Source: Coriobacteriia bacterium (GTDB lineage Bacteria > Actinomycetota > Coriobacteriia > Anaerosomatales > SLCP01). Taken from it: 14,476 nt of DNA. The notes below the pieces were generated by a model, which worked only from the letters and a program-made list of their open reading frames with translations, was not told the DNA's origin and ran no database searches. Made by a program: the position numbers and the translations under genes. Positions within the stretch are counted from its first letter, which is position 1. Every line of letters begins with the position of its first letter. This document shows, piece by piece, positions 6,179-12,639 of this stretch. The DNA lies in the NCBI GenBank assembly GCA_007123455.1, contig SKKZ01000208.1, positions 1 to 14,476 of the forward strand, read 5' to 3'.

Positions 6179-7525
6179 GTGCCTGAACGCATCACCGTTG
6201 TCGGAGGCGGGATTGCCGGGACAGAGGCCGCGTGGCAACTGGCTCGTCACGGAATCCCGGTACGCCTCTACGAGATGCGTCCTGAACGCATGCCACCCGC
6301 GCACTCCACGCCACACTTAGGGGAACTCGTCTGTTCGAACTCGTTCAAGGGAACTGACGTAGCCTCCGCGACGGGCACTCTGAAGAGGGAGCTCGACGCT
6401 CTCGGGTCACTCGTCATCGATGTGGCACGGCAGAGTGCCGTGCCAGCGGGAGCGGCGCTTGCCGTGGACCGCGAAGCCTTCTCGGTCACACTGACGGAAC
6501 GCATCGAACGTCATCCCCTGATCGAGGTCGTTCGCGAGGAAGCCACTGCCGTGCCCGCAGGCCGATGCATCATTGCGACCGGACCGCTCACCAGCGCCTC
6601 GATGGAGGCCGCACTCTCCGGGCTGATCGGTCCCGAGCGCCTCGCCTTCTATGACGCTGCAGCGCCCATCGTCGATGCAGGCACGGTCGATCACTCGATC
6701 GTCTTCGCAGCTTCGCGTTACGAGAAGGGCGGCGCCGACTACCTCAACTGTCCACTCGGCCGTGACGAGTACTCGCGACTCATCGACGAACTCATCAACG
6801 CAAAGAGAGTGCACGCCCACGACTTCGAGCGAAAGGAACTCTTCCAGGCCTGCCAGCCGGTGGAGGAGATCGCCCGCAGCGGGCCCGATGCGCTGCGCTA
6901 CGGCGCACTGAAGCCCGTCGGGCTCGTCGACCCGCGAACCGGCTCAAGGCCATGGGCGGTCGTACAGCTGCGTCCCGAGACCACGTCAGGCACCGCGTAC
7001 AATCTTGTAGGATTTCAGACGAACCTGACCTTCGGTGAGCAGCGTCGTGTCTTCGGAACGATACCCGGCCTCGCGGATGCCGAGTTCCTCCGGTACGGAG
7101 TCATGCACCGCAACACCTTCGTACGAGCGCCTGCACTCCTCGATGCAACACTTGCGCTTATTGGCATCCCCGAGGTCAGGCTGGCCGGTCAGCTCACCGG
7201 GACCGAAGGCTACCTGGAGGCTGCCGCATCGGGTCTCCTGGCTGCCCTGAACACGGTCGCCGACATCAAGGGCGACCCGCCTGTGGTACTGCCATCAACT
7301 ACCGCGCTCGGAGCTCTCATCGCGTACGCGACCGATCCGGCTACCTCCGATTACCAGCCCATGCACGTCAACTGGGGGCTGGTCCCCCCGCTCGCTCCAC
7401 CGGTGCGCGGCAAGCGCAAGCGGTACGCAGCCTACGCAGCCCGTGCATCGACTGATCTGTCGGCATGGATGTCGACCCTTCCGATGCCGGGCAACCTGCC
7501 TGAACGGGGCGACGTCCATGGCTGA
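6179..7525 (+). CDS. trmFO: TrmFO, folate/FAD-dependent tRNA m5U54 methyltransferase
   Basis: This 448-residue enzyme makes ribothymidine at position 54 of tRNA using methylenetetrahydrofolate and FADH2, unlike SAM-dependent TrmA. The FAD-binding motif is VVGGGIAGTEAAW (7-19). The two functionally important cysteines of the family are present: Cys52 in LVCSNSFKG and Cys225 in FQACQPVEE, matching Cys53 and Cys226 of the B. subtilis enzyme. YDAAAPIVD, YEKGGADYLNCPLG and LTGTEGYLEAAASG are further signatures. The start is GTG 6179, 9 nt after GAGGAG (6164-6169); GTG 6173 is only 3 nt away and less likely. Upstream open frame to 5978 overlaps dprA and is not coding. topA, which often lies between dprA and trmFO, is absent. 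xerC overlaps its end by 8 nt. Confidence 0.96.
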   Translation: MPERITVVGGGIAGTEAAWQLARHGIPVRLYEMRPERMPPAHSTPHLGELVCSNSFKGTDVASATGTLKRELDALGSLVIDVARQSAVPAGAALAVDREAFSVTLTERIERHPLIEVVREEATAVPAGRCIIATGPLTSASMEAALSGLIGPERLAFYDAAAPIVDAGTVDHSIVFAASRYEKGGADYLNCPLGRDEYSRLIDELINAKRVHAHDFERKELFQACQPVEEIARSGPDALRYGALKPVGLVDPRTGSRPWAVVQLRPETTSGTAYNLVGFQTNLTFGEQRRVFGTIPGLADAEFLRYGVMHRNTFVRAPALLDATLALIGIPEVRLAGQLTGTEGYLEAAASGLLAALNTVADIKGDPPVVLPSTTALGALIAYATDPATSDYQPMHVNWGLVPPLAPPVRGKRKRYAAYAARASTDLSAWMSTLPMPGNLPERGDVHG

Positions 7526-8411
7526 GACCTTCACGCACTTCGACGCCTTCATGCGGCATCTCTCGGCAGAACGGGGCCTCTCGGAGCAAACCTTGCGTGC
7601 CTACTCGGCCGACCTCTCGCGCTACTTCGAGTGGGCCGATCGCTCCGGTGTCGATCCTCTTCGACCGACACACAGGGCATTGCGTCGCTACCTCGCGGAG
7701 CTCGATCGCGCGGGATATGCCCGACGTACCATCGCACGCAGATTGGCCGCACTCCGCGGCTTCATGGGCTACCTCGCGGACGAGGGCCTCATCGACTCCG
7801 ATCCTTCCCGAATCGTGTCCGCACCCAAGACGCCGCGCCGACTTCCCGTGCTCGTGCCGCAGGACGCACTGCGTGCGCTGCTCGATGCGCCTGACCCGGA
7901 CACGCCCACGGGCATCAGGGACCGTGCCGTCCTCGAAGTCCTCTACGCGTCGGGAACGCGCGTGTCCGAGCTCACGGGTCTTACCCTTCGCCAACTCGAC
8001 CTGGGTACAGGCACCGCGAACGTGATGGGCAAGGGGGGCAAGGAGCGTGTGGTGCCGCTTCACCCCTTCGCCGTGAAGAGGCTCCGCGACTATCTTGCCC
8101 GCGGCCGTCCCGCTCTCGTCCGCGGGCAAGACCCCGGCTACCTCTTCCTCTCGGTACGTGGCAATCCTCTCTCGCCAGATGCCGTCCGCAGGCTCTTCAA
8201 GGCACACCTGGCCACAGCGGGTGCCACCACGTCGCTCTCCCCGCACTCGCTGAGGCACACGTTCGCCACACACCTGCTCGAGGGAGGCGCCGACCTCCGT
8301 ACGGTGCAGGAACTTCTCGGTCACGTTGCGCTGTCTACTACCCAGATTTATACTCACGTGAGCATGAAGCGGCTTCAAGACGTACATCGTCGGGCGCATC
8401 CGAGAGCGTGA
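7518..8411 (+). CDS. xerC: Tyrosine recombinase XerC
   Basis: This 297-residue site-specific recombinase has an N-terminal SAM-like core-binding domain (about 1-90) and a C-terminal catalytic domain. All catalytic residues are present: Arg148 (SGTRVSEL), Lys172 (GKGGKERVVPL), His243 and Arg246 (SPHSLRHTFATHLL), His269 (LLGHVALSTTQ) and the nucleophile Tyr278 (QIYTHVS). The spacing matches E. coli XerD almost residue for residue. The likely function is resolution of chromosome dimers at dif near division. The family length and the trmFO-xerC order (as B. subtilis trmFO-codV) support a chromosomal Xer rather than a phage integrase. ATG 7518 was chosen over an upstream in-frame ATG at 7443, which lies inside trmFO; the Shine-Dalgarno is weak, so translation probably depends on trmFO. 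Confidence 0.94.
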   Translation: MAETFTHFDAFMRHLSAERGLSEQTLRAYSADLSRYFEWADRSGVDPLRPTHRALRRYLAELDRAGYARRTIARRLAALRGFMGYLADEGLIDSDPSRIVSAPKTPRRLPVLVPQDALRALLDAPDPDTPTGIRDRAVLEVLYASGTRVSELTGLTLRQLDLGTGTANVMGKGGKERVVPLHPFAVKRLRDYLARGRPALVRGQDPGYLFLSVRGNPLSPDAVRRLFKAHLATAGATTSLSPHSLRHTFATHLLEGGADLRTVQELLGHVALSTTQIYTHVSMKRLQDVHRRAHPRA

Positions 8412-8451
8412 CGCGTCAGGGGCAACAGCCGCAAGCGAGGGGCACACGCTA

Positions 8452-9219
8452 ATGAGGAACGACTCACGGACCGATCTATCCGGCCTCTGGGCCAGATTCA
8501 AAGACACGGGGGACGAAGATGCCCGTGAGCGGCTCATTCTTAACTACTCTCCGCTGGTGAAGTATGTCGGTGGGCGCGTTTCTGCGACGCTTCCGCAGAC
8601 CGTCGATACCGCCGATCTGATCAGCTACGGTCTCTTCGGCCTCATCGATGCCATTGAGAAGTACGATCCGGGGCGCGGCATCAAGTTCGAGACGTACGCT
8701 ATCGCCCGCATCAAAGGCGCCATCATCGACGAGTTGCGCTCCATGGACTGGGTCCCCCGATCGGTGCGGGCGCGTGCGCGCGAACTCGAGGCCGCCTACA
8801 TCGCACTGGAGACACGGCTGAGGCGCGTACCGAGCGATTCAGAGGTCGCCGAAGAGATGGGTGTGGGAGAGGACGAGTTTCGTGAGATCCTCTCCAAGCT
8901 TTCCTATACGTCGGTGGTCTCGTTCGAAGAACTCTGGGGTGGCGCCGATCGCGAGGAACGCTCCGAGGGGGCGGCGGCGATTCCCGACCATAACGCCGAG
9001 GACCCGGTCACTATGTTCGAGACCGAGGAGGTCAAGCACATCCTCGCCGAAGCGATCGAGCACCTTCCTGAGCGCGAGCGCGTGGTGATCACCCTCTACT
9101 ACTACGAGGGTCTGACGCTCAAGGAGATCGGCAAGGTCCTCGGTGTAACGGAGTCGCGCGTGAGTCAGCTGCACACGAAAGCGGTACTCCGGATGCGTGC
9201 GAAACTGCACTCGACATAG
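8452..9219 (+). CDS. whiG: RNA polymerase sigma factor, FliA/WhiG (SigD) family
   Basis: This 255-residue group 3 sigma factor lacks region 1. Region 2 (about 25-100) contains LILNYSPLVKYVGGRV, DLISYGLFGLIDAIEKYDP and GIKFETYAIARIKGAIIDEL. Region 3 covers about 105-165 (RVPSDSEVAEEMGV). Region 4 ends with the helix-turn-helix LTLKEIGKVLGVTESRVSQL (221-240). The same family directs flagellar/chemotaxis genes (FliA, SigD) or spore development (WhiG), so the regulon cannot be told here. No anti-sigma (FlgM or RsiG), flagellar or chemotaxis gene is in the window. ATG 8452 follows GAGGGG (8437-8442) at 9 nt. Its place before rpsB matches both Streptomyces whiG and B. subtilis sigD. Confidence 0.93.
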   Translation: MRNDSRTDLSGLWARFKDTGDEDARERLILNYSPLVKYVGGRVSATLPQTVDTADLISYGLFGLIDAIEKYDPGRGIKFETYAIARIKGAIIDELRSMDWVPRSVRARARELEAAYIALETRLRRVPSDSEVAEEMGVGEDEFREILSKLSYTSVVSFEELWGGADREERSEGAAAIPDHNAEDPVTMFETEEVKHILAEAIEHLPERERVVITLYYYEGLTLKEIGKVLGVTESRVSQLHTKAVLRMRAKLHST

Positions 9220-9244
9220 GGCCGCCCACGGCTCTTGCGCGGCC
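9220..9244 (+). terminator. Possible weak terminator after whiG
   Basis: GGCCGC (9220-9225) and GCGGCC (9239-9244) can pair around a 13-nt loop directly after the whiG stop. There is no T-tract, and a competing small hairpin (GCCG/CGGC, 9221-9232) exists. It may mark the end of the trmFO-xerC-whiG transcript before the rpsB promoter. Confidence 0.3.
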
Positions 9245-9275
9245 GAAATCATCCGTTCTCGCTCCCGTGACCCTG

Positions 9276-9284
9276 TGCTATGAT
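9276..9284 (+). promoter_or_regulatory. Extended -10 promoter of rpsB-tsf
   Basis: TGC-TATGAT (TG at 9276-9277, -10 at 9279-9284) is an extended -10 element. The -35 region is weak (TTCTCG at 9256-9261, 17-bp spacer). Transcription should start near 9291, giving a leader of about 115 nt before rpsB. The leader holds a CGCCG-ACA-CGGCG hairpin (9334-9346) and a smaller ACCC/GGGT pairing (9314-9328). Confidence 0.55.
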
Positions 9285-9388
9285 ACGCAGGTTCTTATCT
9301 CACACGCTTGCCGACCCTACCGACGGGTGACCTCGCCGACACGGCGCGGATCGCGGAACGGGGATGACAGCAGGCGGAGGCACAACCG

Positions 9389-9424
9389 ATGAAGGAGGTA
9401 CCACTATGTCCGTCGTCTCGATGA
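9389..9424 (+). CDS. Candidate 11-codon mini-ORF overlapping the rpsB start
   Basis: ATG 9389 opens a frame of 11 codons (MKEVPLCPSSR) ending at TGA 9422-9424, out of frame with rpsB and running across its start codon. It has a reasonable ribosome binding site, GGCGGAGG, with GGAGG at 9376-9380, 8 nt upstream. Its first codons are made of the rpsB Shine-Dalgarno itself, so ribosomes starting here would compete with rpsB initiation. It is too short to judge by codon use, and it may be chance. Confidence 0.25.
   Translation: MKEVPLCPSSR
9392..9399 (+). promoter_or_regulatory. Strong ribosome binding site deciding the rpsB start
   Basis: AAGGAGGT is a perfect Shine-Dalgarno match, 6 nt before ATG 9406. 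It sets the rpsB start at 9406 rather than the in-frame ATG 9364. A second site, GGAGG (9376-9380), precedes an out-of-frame ATG at 9389. Confidence 0.85.
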
Positions 9425-10266
9425 AGAGTCTTCTCGAGGCCGGTGTCCACTTTGGACACCAGACCCGGCGCTGGAACCCGAAGATGAAGCCGTACATCTT
9501 CACCGAGCGCAACGGAATCTACATCCTCGATCTACAGCGCACGCTGCGCGAGCTGGACACGGCGTACCAGTTCGTCCGCGACCTTACCACTCGAGGCGAT
9601 CACGTGCTGTTCGTCGGCACCAAGAAGCAGGCACAGGAGCCCATTGCCTCGGAAGCAGAGCGCTCCGGTAGCCCGTACGTCAACCAGCGCTGGCTCGGCG
9701 GGATGCTCACCAACTTCGTGACCATTCGCGCCCGTATCGATCGCCTTGTCGCCCTCGAGACGATGGAGGAGGACGGCACCATGTCCTCACTCCCGAAGAA
9801 GGAGCAGTTGCTTCTCGGCAAGGAGAAGGACAAGCTCGAGCGTAACCTCTCCGGCATCCGTGAGATGAAGAGCCTGCCCGGCGCGATCTTCGTCATCGAT
9901 ACCAAACGTGAGGCTATCGCGGTCGCCGAGGCACGCCGCCTGAAGATCCCGATCATCGGTCTGGCTGACACGAACGCAGACCCTGATGAGATCGACTACA
10001 TCATTCCGGGCAACGACGACGCGATCCGCTCAGTCACGCTCATGGCACGCGTCATCTCAGACGCCATCATCGAAGGCCGTGCCGCTCTCGAGGGTCCCGC
10101 TGTGGCCGAGGCGGCCCAGAGGCCGGTGCCGGCGGTAGTGGAGACTCCCGCCGAAGCACCCGCTGAAGCTCCCGCCGAAGCTCCCGCCGAAACACCCGCA
10201 GAAGCTCCTGCCGAAGGACCCGCAGACGAGCCCCCGGCCGAGTCTTCGGAGACTGCCGCCGAGTAG
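9406..10266 (+). CDS. rpsB: 30S ribosomal protein S2 (uS2)
   Basis: This 286-residue protein has a conserved body of about 230 residues: MKSLLEAGVHFGHQTRRWNP near the N-terminus, GIYILDLQRT, HVLFVGTKKQAQEPI, NQRWLGGMLTNF, PGAIFVIDT and IPIIGLADTNADPDEIDYII. uS2 binds late to the 30S head/body junction near the Shine-Dalgarno region. From residue 246 the protein ends in a low-complexity acidic Ala/Pro/Glu tail encoded by a 12-bp tandem repeat; such tails occur on S2 of other Actinobacteria. The start at ATG 9406 is fixed by AAGGAGGT (9392-9399). An in-frame ATG at 9364 would add 14 Gly/Thr-rich residues that do not match the family. Confidence 0.97.
   Translation: MSVVSMKSLLEAGVHFGHQTRRWNPKMKPYIFTERNGIYILDLQRTLRELDTAYQFVRDLTTRGDHVLFVGTKKQAQEPIASEAERSGSPYVNQRWLGGMLTNFVTIRARIDRLVALETMEEDGTMSSLPKKEQLLLGKEKDKLERNLSGIREMKSLPGAIFVIDTKREAIAVAEARRLKIPIIGLADTNADPDEIDYIIPGNDDAIRSVTLMARVISDAIIEGRAALEGPAVAEAAQRPVPAVVETPAEAPAEAPAEAPAETPAEAPAEGPADEPPAESSETAAE
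10141..10224 (+). repeat. 12-bp tandem repeat encoding the S2 C-terminal tail
   Basis: Seven 12-bp units of the type GAAGCTCCCGCC encode E-[ATG]-P-A tetrapeptides: ETPA, EAPA, EAPA, EAPA, ETPA, EAPA, EGPA (S2 residues 246-273). Two adjacent units (10165-10188) are identical at the DNA level and the rest differ at one to four bases. A degenerate continuation (DEPPAE) follows. Because units are codon-multiples, copy-number changes would leave the frame intact. Confidence 0.85.
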
Positions 10267-10325
10267 TTCCCGGAAACACCTGCACGACGAACATGCATCG
10301 ATATCGAACCCGGAGGTAGCCGCAG

Positions 10326-11225
10326 ATGGCAGATATCACCGCCAAGATGGTCAAAGACCTGCGTGAGTGCACGGCCGCGGGCATGATGGACTGCAAGAAG
10401 GCACTGTCCGAAGCCGACGGCGACATGGATGCCGCGATCGACATCCTGCGCACGAAGGGTCTCGCAGCCCTCGCCAAGAAGGCCGGGCGTGCAACAAACG
10501 AAGGTGTGATCGGTGGCCTCGTCCACGATGAAGGCCGCACCGGAGTCCTCGTAGAGGTCAACTGCGAGACCGACTTCGTCGCCCGCAACGCTGACTTCAA
10601 AGCGTTCGTTTCCGACATCGCTGCCCATGTCGCCTCTTCGGCACCCGCCGACGTGGCCGAGCTTCTCTCCCAGCCCTATGTCGACCGACCCGAGGTCACC
10701 GTCGAGCAGTTCCTCGGCGAGACCGTGAACAGACTCGGGGAGAACATGGGCATCAGCCGGTTCGCCCGCTACGAGCTCGGTTCAGAGGCCGGTGCGATCA
10801 CCGTGTACATACACGGCGTAGGCAACATCGGCGTCATGGTCGAGGTCGCCGCGTCGAGCGCAGACGCCGCTACCGCCGGGGATTTCGCGACGTTCTCGAA
10901 GGACATCGCGATGCAGATCGCCGCTGCGGCGCCCATCTCGGTGCGCCGCGAGGAGGTCCCTGCTGCCATCGTCGACCACGAGATGGAGATCTACAAAGCC
11001 CAGGCCGCCGAGTCCGGCAAGCCCGAGCAGATCCAGGAGAAGATCGCCACCGGACGGCTCGAGAAGTACTACAAGGAGGTCTGCCTCCTCGAGCAGCCGT
11101 TCGTCAAAGACCCCGACGTGTCCGTCAAGCAGTATCTCCAGAGCACTGCAAAGGCGCTCGGCGGAGATCTCGACATCGTCCGTTTCGAAAGGTTCGTCCT
11201 CGGTGAGGGCCGATCGGCCGAGTAA
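10326..11225 (+). CDS. tsf: Translation elongation factor Ts
   Basis: This 299-residue protein is the guanine nucleotide exchange factor for EF-Tu. The N-terminal UBA-like domain carries LRECTAAGMMDCKKAL (12-27), with Ala in place of the usual Gly in the TGAGM motif. The EF-Tu-contacting motif TDFVARN (82-88) is intact and is followed by two core subdomains and a coiled-coil-like helical segment (about 225-260, QAAESGKPEQIQEKIATGRL). ATG 10326 has GGAGGT (10312-10317) at 8 nt. It lies 59 nt after rpsB with no promoter visible in the gap, so rpsB-tsf form one transcript. Two strong hairpins follow. Confidence 0.97.
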   Translation: MADITAKMVKDLRECTAAGMMDCKKALSEADGDMDAAIDILRTKGLAALAKKAGRATNEGVIGGLVHDEGRTGVLVEVNCETDFVARNADFKAFVSDIAAHVASSAPADVAELLSQPYVDRPEVTVEQFLGETVNRLGENMGISRFARYELGSEAGAITVYIHGVGNIGVMVEVAASSADAATAGDFATFSKDIAMQIAAAAPISVRREEVPAAIVDHEMEIYKAQAAESGKPEQIQEKIATGRLEKYYKEVCLLEQPFVKDPDVSVKQYLQSTAKALGGDLDIVRFERFVLGEGRSAE

Positions 11226-11237
11226 TAGAGGAATGCT

Positions 11238-11262
11238 TCACACGGCGGCAGCCGCCGTGTGA
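11238..11262 (+). terminator. Hairpin 1 after tsf
   Basis: TCACACGGCGG (11238-11248), loop CAG, CCGCCGTGTGA (11252-11262): a perfect 11-bp stem 12 nt after the tsf stop. There is no T-tract. It is followed 2 nt later by a second, longer hairpin, and the two probably act together as the rpsB-tsf terminator. Confidence 0.6.
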
Positions 11263-11264
11263 CG

Positions 11265-11298
11265 ACACGGGCCGGTACCCTCAAGTACCGGCCCGTGT
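11265..11298 (+). terminator. Hairpin 2 after tsf
   Basis: ACACGGGCCGGTAC (11265-11278), loop CCTCAA, GTACCGGCCCGTGT (11285-11298): a perfect 14-bp stem, the most stable-looking hairpin in the window. No T-tract follows. Its 5' arm shares ACACGG with hairpin 1, so the 3' arm of hairpin 1 (CCGTGT, 11255-11260) can instead pair with it (11265-11270). Confidence 0.65.
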
Positions 11299-11302
11299 AC
11301 TG

Positions 11303-11308
11303 TATGCT
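11303..11308 (+). promoter_or_regulatory. Candidate -10 element for pyrH
   Basis: TATGCT lies just after the tsf terminator hairpins and about 47 nt before the pyrH start, where a promoter is expected. No clear -35 is seen, since that position falls in the loop/3' arm of hairpin 2. Two 5-bp inverted repeats follow: GTAGC/GCTAC (11309-11324) and CCGAC/GTCGG (11324-11339). Confidence 0.25.
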
Positions 11309-11354
11309 GTAGCAGATACGCTACCGACCGGATCGTCGGCGAGAGGGGAGACGT

Positions 11355-12080
11355 GTGGCTGAGTACCGATTCCGTCGTGTCCTGCTGAAACTCTCTGGTG
11401 AGGCCCTCATGGGAGAGGCCCGATACGGCATCGATCCCGCGGTCCTTGAGTCCCTGTCCCGCCAGATCCGCACCGTGAACGCCGCCGGCGTCCAGGTCTC
11501 CATCGTCGTAGGTGGCGGGAACATCTTCCGCGGGCTTGCCGCAGCCTCATCGGGGATGGACCGCGCCCAAGCCGACTACATGGGAATGCTTGCCACGGTC
11601 ATGAACTCGCTCGCTCTTCAAGACGCGCTCGAGCGCCACTCCGTTTTCACCCGGGTCATGTCAGCCATAGAGATGCAGGCTGTCGCTGAGCCCTACATAC
11701 GTCGCCGCGCGATACGACACATCGAGAAAGGGCGCGTGGTCATCTTCGCCGCCGGCACCGGGAACCCGTACTTCACGACCGACACGACGGCCGCGTTGCG
11801 CGCACTTGAGATCGGTGCCGAGTGCATCATGAAAGCCACGAAGGTAGACGGCGTCTTCGATGCCGATCCGGTGACGAATCCGGATGCCGTCAAGTTCGAT
11901 GAACTACCGTACATCGAGGTTCTCAACCGTGGACTCAAAGTCATGGACAATACGGCTATCTCACTTTGTATGGACAACAACCTGCCAATCCTTGTCTTCA
12001 ACATGGAGACAGAGGGCAACATCGAACGGGCGCTCATGGGTGAATCCGTGGGCACGATCGTGAGGGGAGACCACGCATGA
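11355..12080 (+). CDS. pyrH: UMP kinase
   Basis: This 241-residue amino-acid-kinase-fold enzyme phosphorylates UMP to UDP, feeding all pyrimidine nucleotide and UDP-sugar synthesis. Visible are the phosphate-binding LLKLSGEALMG (10-20), VVGGGNIFRG, the MGMLATVMNSLALQDALE segment, FAAGTGNPYFTTDTTAALRA (UMP/ATP site) and KVDGVFDADP. The start is GTG 11355 with GGGGAG (11345-11350) 4 nt upstream. It is the first gene of pyrH-frr-uppS-cdsA-dxr, separated from tsf by strong hairpins. The stop overlaps frr as ATGA. Bacterial PyrH is normally controlled allosterically by GTP and UTP; nothing in this sequence argues otherwise. Confidence 0.97.
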   Translation: MAEYRFRRVLLKLSGEALMGEARYGIDPAVLESLSRQIRTVNAAGVQVSIVVGGGNIFRGLAAASSGMDRAQADYMGMLATVMNSLALQDALERHSVFTRVMSAIEMQAVAEPYIRRRAIRHIEKGRVVIFAAGTGNPYFTTDTTAALRALEIGAECIMKATKVDGVFDADPVTNPDAVKFDELPYIEVLNRGLKVMDNTAISLCMDNNLPILVFNMETEGNIERALMGESVGTIVRGDHA

Positions 12081-12634
12081 TCTCTGGAATCGTCAAGGAC
12101 ACTGCCGAGCATATGGACAAGTCGGTGGCTGCTCTGGCTCACGAGTTCTCCACTGTGCGCACCGGTCGTGCCTCTGGCGCGATCTTCGAGAAGATCCTCG
12201 TCGAGTACTACGGTGCCCCGACGCCCCTCATGCAGCTTGCCACCGTTTCGGCACCCGAACCCCAGCTGCTGGTCATCCAGCCGTTCGACAAGACGGCGAT
12301 CAAGGCCATCGAGAAGGCCATCCTCGGTTCAGACCTCGGCCTGAACCCGGCGAACGACGGCCAGGTCATCCGCGTCCCGTTCCCTCCGTTGACGGAGGAG
12401 CGCCGACTTGAACTCGTGAAGCTCTGTAAGGCCTACACGGAGGAAGCGCGTGTCGCAGTGCGCAACATCAGGCGTGACGCCAACGACAAACTCAAGAAGG
12501 CCGAGCGCGATGGTGAAATCAGCAAGGACGAACTCCACCGCACGGAGAACGAGATTCAGAAGGTCACGGACGCGCACATAGCCCTGATCGATGAGGCCTT
12601 CAAGCGCAAAGAAGCAGAGATCATGGAGGTCTGA
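12077..12634 (+). CDS. frr: Ribosome recycling factor
   Basis: This 185-residue protein has the exact family length. With EF-G it splits post-termination ribosomes into subunits. The tRNA-like two-domain fold is recognisable from VRTGRAS (27-33), YYGAPTPLMQLATVSAPEP, the hinge and domain II strand RVPFPPLTEERR, and the helical VAVRNIRRDANDKLKKAE. ATG 12077 overlaps the pyrH stop and follows GGGGAG (12064-12069) at 7 nt. The pyrH-frr pairing is near universal in bacteria. uppS starts 5 nt after the stop. Confidence 0.98.
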   Translation: MISGIVKDTAEHMDKSVAALAHEFSTVRTGRASGAIFEKILVEYYGAPTPLMQLATVSAPEPQLLVIQPFDKTAIKAIEKAILGSDLGLNPANDGQVIRVPFPPLTEERRLELVKLCKAYTEEARVAVRNIRRDANDKLKKAERDGEISKDELHRTENEIQKVTDAHIALIDEAFKRKEAEIMEV

Positions 12635-12639
12635 GGGTC

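Noticed and set aside
7443..7517. 25-residue N-terminal extension of xerC
   Set aside because: It lies inside trmFO, has a Cys/Arg-rich composition and is absent from the Xer family. ATG 7518 gives the standard length and XerD-like residue numbering.
7518..8411. xerC as the integrase of a mobile element
   Set aside because: There are no att-like direct repeats, tRNA gene or cargo genes nearby. The gene is locked into the conserved trmFO-xerC order and matches chromosomal Xer in length and motifs.
7368..8537. 389-codon minus-strand open frame opposite xerC and the trmFO end
   Set aside because: It is antisense to xerC, whose catalytic residues are all intact. The translation has no family signature, and long antisense frames are expected at this GC content.
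9364..9405. In-frame ATG 14 codons upstream of rpsB
   Set aside because: The Gly/Thr-rich extension has no match to S2, and the perfect AAGGAGGT is placed for ATG 9406.
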